Positions 25,701 to 34,500 of a stretch of DNA of 64,000 nucleotides are shown in pieces. The position numbers and the translations under genes were made by a program. The notes beneath the pieces are model-generated. The model was not told where the DNA came from, did no database searches, and worked only from the letters and a program-made list of their open reading frames with translations. The DNA lies in NCBI RefSeq assembly GCF_020080835.1, contig NC_058163.1, forward strand, positions 2,887,318 through 2,951,317. The letters are read 5' to 3'. This stretch comes from Cotesia glomerata. Its lineage: Eukaryota > Arthropoda > Insecta > Hymenoptera > Braconidae. The stretch's first letter is position 1; every line of letters starts with the position of its first letter.

Positions 25701-28700
25701 AAAAAATTTTGAATTAAAAAATGATCATTTTTGAGAATTTTAATAAAATTTATCATTTCAAAATTTGCAATAATAATTCAAATTTTTAATTAAATCAATA
25801 AAACTTTATAAAAATTTATTTATTGAACACTAATGGTTAAAATTTGAGTTTTGGATAAAATTAATAAATTTTTCAATAAAACCACTTAAGATTTTAACAT
25901 TTTATTAACCTTTTAGCACATTTTTAAATAAATCTTCTCTATAAGCTATCTTGATATCTTCAAGTCGACTATAAAACTTCTAAAAATAAATAATTATAAA
26001 TTGGGTCTTTGAAAAAAGGGGTATTTAAATTACTCAGAGGCCGCGTATTTCTGTCTCAATAAATTATAACCGGAAATCCGCCTCAATTATCGATTACACT
26101 AAATATAAACTTAACCTTTCGGTAAACTTTTCTCTCTAACCCACTGGAGATACAATATAATAACCCGATTTTAAATTTATCATAGGATCGTATCAAACAC
26201 ACCCACCAATTGAGATATTTTTAAGAATATTTATTTTTTATTCAATAATTTTTTTTATGTACTAAAAATTACTAAAACAAAAATTTGAAAATTTTTAATT
26301 ATTAAAATTAAAAAAAAAAATTTTTTTTCAACCTTGAAAATATCAAAAAATCTTCCAAGTTCAAAAAATCAAAAAAAAAATTAACGAAACAATTTTAAAT
26401 TTGGAAAAAATTAAATTTCCTAATTTGAGACATTAAAAAAATTTTTCAAAAATCAAAAATTGACAAAAATGTTATAAATTCAAAAATCAATAAAATTGTA
26501 ATTATTAAAAATTTAAAATTTTTAATAATTAAAAAAATATTCAAAACTCAAAAATTAGGGACTAAAGATAAAAATTTGGATAAATCCAAAATTTTAAACA
26601 ATGAAAAAAATTTTTAGGACACAAAAATTGATAAAAAAATCTTTTAAAAATCAAAAATTGACAAAAAAATTCAAAAATCAATAAAATTTTATTGATTATT
26701 GATTAAAAAATTTCTTAAAACTCAAAAATTAAAGAAATAATTTAATTTGAAAAAATCCAAAAATATTCCAAATTAAAAATTCTTAATAATTAAAAAAAAT
26801 GTTAAAAACTAAAAAATTAGACAAAAGATAAAAATTTGAAAAAAAAACTACTTCAAATTCAAAATTTTAAACAATAAAAAAATATTTCAAAAAATTTGAA
26901 AAATTTTCAATTTTTGACAAATTTTTGAAATTTGAAATATTTTAAAAATTTCTTAAACATCCAAAAATTCATGTGGGTACTCATTAAAAAGGCAAAAAAA
27001 TTCCTAACAAAGCACTAACTAATTCTAAAAAATTTTCAGGGTTGTTCATCGCCATTGGTTGTCAAGTTCGCTGACACGCAAAAGGAGAAGGATCAAAAGC
27101 GATTGCAGCAGTACCAAGCAAACTTATGGAACATTGCGGGTACAGTTGGGATGCCAGCGCCGCACTATTTAACGAACGTAAGTAAAAAAAAACCCCCAAA
27201 ATTTTTTTCAAAAATCTTTTGAAAAAAAAAATTTATTGTAGAATGATACTCATGCATTGGCATCCGCGCAATTACTCCAACAGCTACAAACAACCCTGAC
27301 ACCGGGTGTAGGACCCTCAGCGGTAGCTTGTCCCACTGGCGCAAGTAATCCAGCAGCCATCAGTACCGTTCAGCACCAGCTGCTGATTCAGCAGCACCTT
27401 GGCCTGAACGGAGCCGCGGCTGTAACTCCTCAGGCTGTTGCAAGTCTCCCAGAGATGACCCAGAGTCATCTCCAAGGACTGGCAACTCTGGCGACTTTGG
27501 GCGGTGCCAACACTGGCGAATACATCGGAGGTAATTTAATATATATAATCTGTCACATTTCTTAATAAATATTTATTAATAACACAATTGCCAATAGATT
27601 TTGTTTATCTTACAGCTAATCCCGTCGGCGTTACCTCACCCATGAGCATGCAAGATCTTATGGCACTCGCATCGATGACTAATGCTGCTAATATTCAAGT
27701 ACCTTCTGGCAGTAAGTTTTTTTTATTGTTAATGTTATTCTTCAGTCTTAAGGCTTTATTTACATTTTATTATTTTAATACTCAGTTACAAAAGTTACAC
27801 TAATAGAAGGATTTATTAAGTATAAATAATTTAATTTACTTAAAGACAATTATTTAATTTATTAAATTTTAATAAATATTTTTTAACATTCAATAAATAT
27901 TTATTTGGGAGAAAGGTACACAGAAAAAAAGGTTCACTTGAGCCAAGAAAATATTTTTCTTCATAATTATTTTCTTGAGCGAAAAAAAAATTTTTTTTTG
28001 ACAAGAAATTTCACTTATTCCAAAAATTAATTCTCTTGCTTTAAGAAATACGTCTCTTAATCCAAGAAAATTTATTTAAGTCAAGCAAATCTTGTTCTTG
28101 ATAGAAGTTAATTCTCTTGTCTTGAGAAAATTTCTCTCTTGCTCCAAAAAATTAAATATAAAGATAGAAGTAAATTTTCATTAATATTTTTATTAATTAA
28201 CATGTCAAATGGGAAGATCAAATAATATTGAATCATTTTTTTTCATTCAATATGTATAATTGCACGCGAAAATAATATAAATTGGGTATCAAATATTCAA
28301 GAGAAAAATTTTCTCAAGGTGAGAAAATTTTTTTCTCAGCTGAAGTAGGTGGCGCTGCTTCCCTAAAGTATCTAAAAATCTTGATCAAATAAAAAAATTT
28401 ATTGTATCAAGTATTTATGATAATTTGAATTAAGAAAAAATGACTTCGACCAAGAGTAGAATTTTAAGAAAAATTTTTACTTCGACCAATACAACTTTGC
28501 ACAGAAAAAAAATGTTCACTTGAGCCTAGAAAATATTTTTCTTCCTAATTATCTTCTTGAGCGAAAAAAACTTTTTTTTTTTGACAAGAAATTTTACTTA
28601 TTCCAAAAATTAATTCTCTTGCTTTAAGAAATACATATCTTGATACAAAAAAATTTATTTAAGTCAAGAAAATCTTGTTGTTTTGAGAAAATTCAGCCTC

Positions 28701-31490
28701 GAAGCTCCAAAAAATTTAGTTCTTGATAGAAGTTAATTTTCTTGTCTTGAGAAAATTTCTCTCTTGCTCCAAAAAATTAAATATAAAGATAAAAGTAAAT
28801 TTTCATTAATATTTTTATTGATTAACATGTCAAATGGGAAGATCAAACAATATTTCACCATTTTTTTTCATTCAATATATATAATTGCACGCGAAAATAA
28901 TATAAATTGGGTATCAAATATTCAAGAGAAAAATTTTCTCAAGGTGAGAAAATTTTTTTCTCAGCTGAAGTAGGTGGCGCTGCTTCCCTAAAGTATCTAA
29001 AAATCTTGATCAAATATAAAAATTTATTGTATCAAGTATTTTTGATAATTTTAATTAAGAAAAAATGACTTCCACCAAGAATAGAATTTCAAGAAAAATT
29101 TTTACTTCGGCCAACACAACTTCGTTCTTTCTTCAGACACCCGAAAATTTTCTTGAGCCATGAATTTTGTTCTCCAATCAAGAAATTTTTCTTTCTGTGT
29201 AGTTAATAAGTATTTATTAATAGTTAACAAATATTTATTAACAGTTAATAAATATTTTGTTGAGTTAATTTGTTTTGCTTGAAATTTCATATGATATGAA
29301 GATTGCTTATAAATAAAAATCATCTTTATAAATTATTTGCATGAATTATATTACATTAAAATAACGTTTATTGTATAATACCAAATCCTATCACAGCTCA
29401 TAATTATCTTTTATATTTTTAAGTATTAAAAAGGTTAATTTATTTAGTGAATTGAATTATTATCATGTATTCCAGCTATAGAGTTGTAAAAAGTGTCAAG
29501 AAAATTGCTATTTTTGCTTTTTATTTTAAATAAATATTTGTTAACAGTTAACAAATATTCATTAATCATTAATAAATATTTATTAGCAGTCAATAAATTT
29601 TACTTAATAAATTACTTATTAACTGTTAATAAATATTTGTTGTTAACAAATATTTATTAACACTAATAAATCGTCTAATAAATAATTCATTAACTGAATA
29701 AATATTTATTAAATCCTATGATGTTAAAAAATTATTTATTAACAGCTAATAAAGCTTATTAAATATAAACAAATCCTTCTATCAGTGTACAAACATTTTT
29801 TTTGATTAAAATAACTTTATAGAAAAAAATTTAGCTGATACTTTTTTCTTTAACATCTTATTAAAATAATTACATAAAAAAAATTGACTAGGTATAATTT
29901 TTTTTTCAAGCTAATTAAAATAATTTAAAAGAAAGAAAATTAAGCCGATATTTTTTTTTAGCTAGTTAAAGTAATTTCGTTAAATCTTATAGAAAAAAAA
30001 TTGAGATAATTTTTTTTTATTGCCTGATTAAAATACTTTTATTGAATTTTATAGAAAAAAAATTGAGCTGATAATTTCATTAAAATAATTTGATAGAACA
30101 AAAAATTATCTTAATATCTATAAAAATTAGTGGGTTAAAAATCAATAATTGATTTTTTGATACTAAGTGCATAAAGTAATTAAAAAAAATTTTATTTAAT
30201 GCTTTCATGATTCAAATTATTTTTTAAAAAATTATTTACAATTTTTTATGAAAATTTTTATTTTTTTTTATTTTATCTAGTAACTTAAAAATAAAGAAAA
30301 TATTATTCAATTTATTTTACTAAATTATTCTTATTATTTTTACAGCATTGGGTGGATTAGTTAATTCACAGGGAAGTCTCACTCAATGTAAGTACAACAT
30401 AATATTTTTTCATAAAATATTTTAAATTTAAATTCCATTCCTCTAATTAAAATTCAGTATTTTAATTATTGACTTCAAAATAAAATAAAAAATTTTCTAA
30501 ATTTGTTTGGTAAAAAAAAAGTAATTTAAAAAAATTTTATAAATACCAATAATTGTAATAATTAAAAAGTAAAAAAATAAATTATTACAATGCTAAAGTG
30601 TAAATAGATTATAGATTATTGATTATTGGCTTACAGGGCCAACAGCAACGCAAGTTACCAATAATGGAACAGCAGTTAGTAACGCAAATGGGTTTAGTCC
30701 AGTATCTCTTACACTTAACTCTCTGGCTGGGACAGCATCGTTAAGTGCTGGTGCTAACGCTGGTAGCCTTCAAGACTCATTAAACAATGCTTACTCAAGC
30801 TTGCAACAATATGCAGGTACATTACATTCGCTTAATAATAGTAATAGTAATAATATTTACAACAATTATTCTCCTTATATTATTAATTTACAAATATTCA
30901 ATTAATAATTAAACTAGTTTGAGGTTGGTGGATTTTTAGATTCTCATGGTTTTAATTACAATTATCTAATTAATTATTATTATTAAAAATTATAATTAAT
31001 GAGGTGAATTTTTTAAATCAAAAAAATTTCTTGCTTTTAATTAGTAACTAGCAATCTTGCAGTCATTATATGACTAACGTGACTTGTGAACTATAAAAAA
31101 TTAAAATTTTGCTTTATTAAATAATGAATTTTGTTAAATTGCACTGTACTTTTTTAAATATTGACATTTTTAAAGATATAAGCTCATCTTGATGTTACAG
31201 TCATTAAGACCTTTCATTTGAGTCACCACATGCATTTTGATATATTTTTCATATATACATATATAATATATATAAAATATATAAATATATGAAAAATTGA
31301 TGTGGGTACTCAAATGAAAGGTCTCGATGAGTGTAATGTCAGGATGAGCTTATATCTTTAAAAATGTCAATAGTTCACAAGATACAAGGTCATTTCTTAA
31401 TTATTGATATTTTTTCATATGTAAGCTCATCCTGATGTTACACTTATCAAGAGCTTTCATTTGAGTACCCACATGCATTTTTGATATATT

Positions 31491-31551
<61 letters not shown>

Positions 31552-34500
31552 TATCAAATATATCAAATATATCAAATATATGAAAAATTGATGTGGGTAC
31601 TCAAATGAAAGGTCTTAATGAGTTTAATGTAGAGATGTGCTTATATCTTTAAAAATGTCAATAGTTCATAAGATACAAGGTCTTGTCTTAATTATTGATA
31701 TTTTTAAAGATGTAAGCTCATTTTGCTGTTACACTCATTGAGAGCTTTCATTTGAGTACCCACATGCATTTTCATATATTTTCCATATATACTTATATAT
31801 AAAATATATAAATATATGAAAAATTGATGTGGGTACTCAAATGAAAGGTCTCGATGAATGTAATGTCAACGTAAGCTTATATCTTCAAAAATGTCAGTAA
31901 TTGACAAGATACAATGTCATTTCTTAATATTGATATTTTTTAAGATATAAACTCATTTCGATGTTACACTCATCGAGACCGTTCATTTAAATACCCACAT
32001 GACATTTTTTATATATTTTATAAATATGGTATTTGTGAAATATATAAATATATAAAATATATAAAAAATTGATGTGGGTACTCAAATGAAAGGTCTTGAG
32101 GAGTATAACATCAGGATGAGCTTATATCTTTAAAAATGTCAATAGTTCACAAGATACAAGGTAATTTCTCAATTATGTATCTAGAGATTTTCGAATACAG
32201 CCTAAATACTTATCATAATAAATTAAATATCGGTAAGAATGATATGAAACTTTGAAAAGACACAAATTCAAGTCAAGACACTAAATTTCACTAAAAAAAA
32301 AACCTATTTTTTTAAATAAATATCCTGGAGAAAAATTTTTATTTTATTCTCTTAATAATATAGATTATTAATTATTTAATTTTTGTCTGAAAATTCTTAA
32401 AAAAATTAATGAAGAATTAATTAACATCTCTTGAAAAATTTACAAGCTATTAAGAAATTTTTTTAACAAATAAATCATTTTTTTATCAAAAAAACTTTAA
32501 AAATATTTAGAATTCAAAAACCAAAAAATTTTATTTAATTAAAAAATTTTTTAGATACTCTAAAATAATAAATATTGTTTTTAAATTCAAAAAAAAATTC
32601 AAAAATACTCAAGTAAAATTTTTAAAAATGATGAAAAAAAATAAATATAAATTTTTTTTTGAAAAGCAAAAAATTGTATAAATCTTTTTTTAAATTATAA
32701 ATAATAATTAAGAGATATTGTCACTTAAAATCATGAGAAATAGCCAAAAAATTTCATTAATCTCGCGAAAATCATCTCAAAAATTTTGTTCAAAAAATCA
32801 TAATAAAATAAATCTATATTTCTAAAAAAAAAAAAAAAAATACAACAAACAATTGATGAATTTTTACAACACGATAACACACGTCATGCGAAGCTCTCAT
32901 TGGAAAAACTGTGACTACAAGTACAAGCACTGCAGCCAGTGTACAAGACAATAAAAAAGGATTAAATAATAGTGAGTAAATTAGTCGCGGGCGTGTATAA
33001 ACAATTAGATAGGACTAGCAGTATTTTCAATTATTTTATACTACACACTTGTTATTAATTAAAACGTAATGCATATCATCATTTTTTTTTTCGCCTTTTT
33101 TCTCTTTTTATCTCTCGAATTTTTAAAATAATTTTTCTGGTAATTAAGTGAAATAATTGTTTTTATTTTTTTTTTTTTTTTTGAAAAATGAAGGATTCTC
33201 GGCGCTGCCGACTGCTGGACAGACTGGAACGACCACAGGGAACTCCTCAGTTGCATCGGCTGTAGCTGCTGCAGCATTGGCAGCGCAGCAACAAGCGATG
33301 ATTATAAATGCTGCTGGAAAACAAATCGAGGGCCCTGAGGGCTGCAATTTATTTATTTATCATCTGCCTCAGGACTTTACGGATTTTGATCTTGCGTCCA
33401 CTTTTGTACCTTTTGGTAACATGCTGTCTGCTAAAGTTGTCGTTGATCTCAAGACAAATACCAGTCGTTGCTTTGGTAATTATTTTTTCTTATTCAATTC
33501 TATTTTTTACATCAATTTAAATTGCGAAAAAAATTTTAAAACTTTAAATTTATTTTAAGTAATTCTTAAAACATTTTTCTAACTTCAATTTTATTTTTTA
33601 AACTGAAAATTGATTTAAAAAATTTTTACTCTTTATTTTATTTTTTAAATAAAAACTAAATTATTTTTTATTATAAAATTAACAAAATTAAATTTTTTTT
33701 TATTTATTCTGAGAATTAAAAAAAATCTTTTGAAATCAAGTTAATTATTTAAGCAGTGTAAACATCAATTTTATGTTATTAAATATAATAAAAAAAATTT
33801 AATTTTATCTTATATTTAAAATAACATTAAATTTTTATTTAAAATAAATTATGATAATTTTGCTGTGCTGTTTAAATTAAACAAAAATTTTGTGTAATTA
33901 AGTTAATATTAACTAGAAATCTTGCAGTCACTACGTGACTGCCGTGACTTGTGAACTATAAGTAATTAAAATTTTGCATTATTAAATAATGACTTTTGTT
34001 AAATTGCACTGTATTTTCTTCAATATTTACATTTTTAAAGATGTAAGCTCATCCCGATGTTACACTAATCAAGAGCTTTCATTTAAGTATCCATATGCAT
34101 TTTTATATATTTTTCATATATACATATATATAATATATATGAAATATATGAAAAATTGATGTGGGTACTCAAATGAAAGGTCTCGATGAGTGTAATGTCG
34201 GGATGAGCTTATATCTTTAAAAATGTCAATAGTTCACAAGATACAAGGTCATTTCTTAATTATTGACATTTTTTAAGATATAAACTCATTTTAATGTTCC
34301 ACTCATCAAGAGCTTTCATTTAAGTACCCCCATGGCAATTTTTATATATTTTATATATATGGTATTTGTAAAATATATAAATGTATAAAATATATTAAAA
34401 ATTGATGTGGATACTCAAATGAAAGGTCTCGATGAGAGTAACATCAGAATGAGCTTATATCTTTAAAAATGTCAATATTTAAGAAATTATATTGTATTTT

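Larger units (their letters stand above)
27712..30345 (+). other. CELF intron 8, almost filled by nested MITEs
   Basis: A 2.6-kb intron. A family B element spans 27798-29787 and is itself interrupted by two adjacent family C elements (about 27919-29202). The remaining 550 bp before exon 9 are A/T-rich without recognisable features. Confidence 0.75.
30817..33193 (+). other. CELF intron 10, with inverted Helitron copy A4
   Basis: A 2.4-kb intron. The Helitron lies at 31048-32364 on the minus strand. A candidate cassette exon is at 32894-32971. The intron ends with a long T tract and GAAAAATGAAG. Confidence 0.7.
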
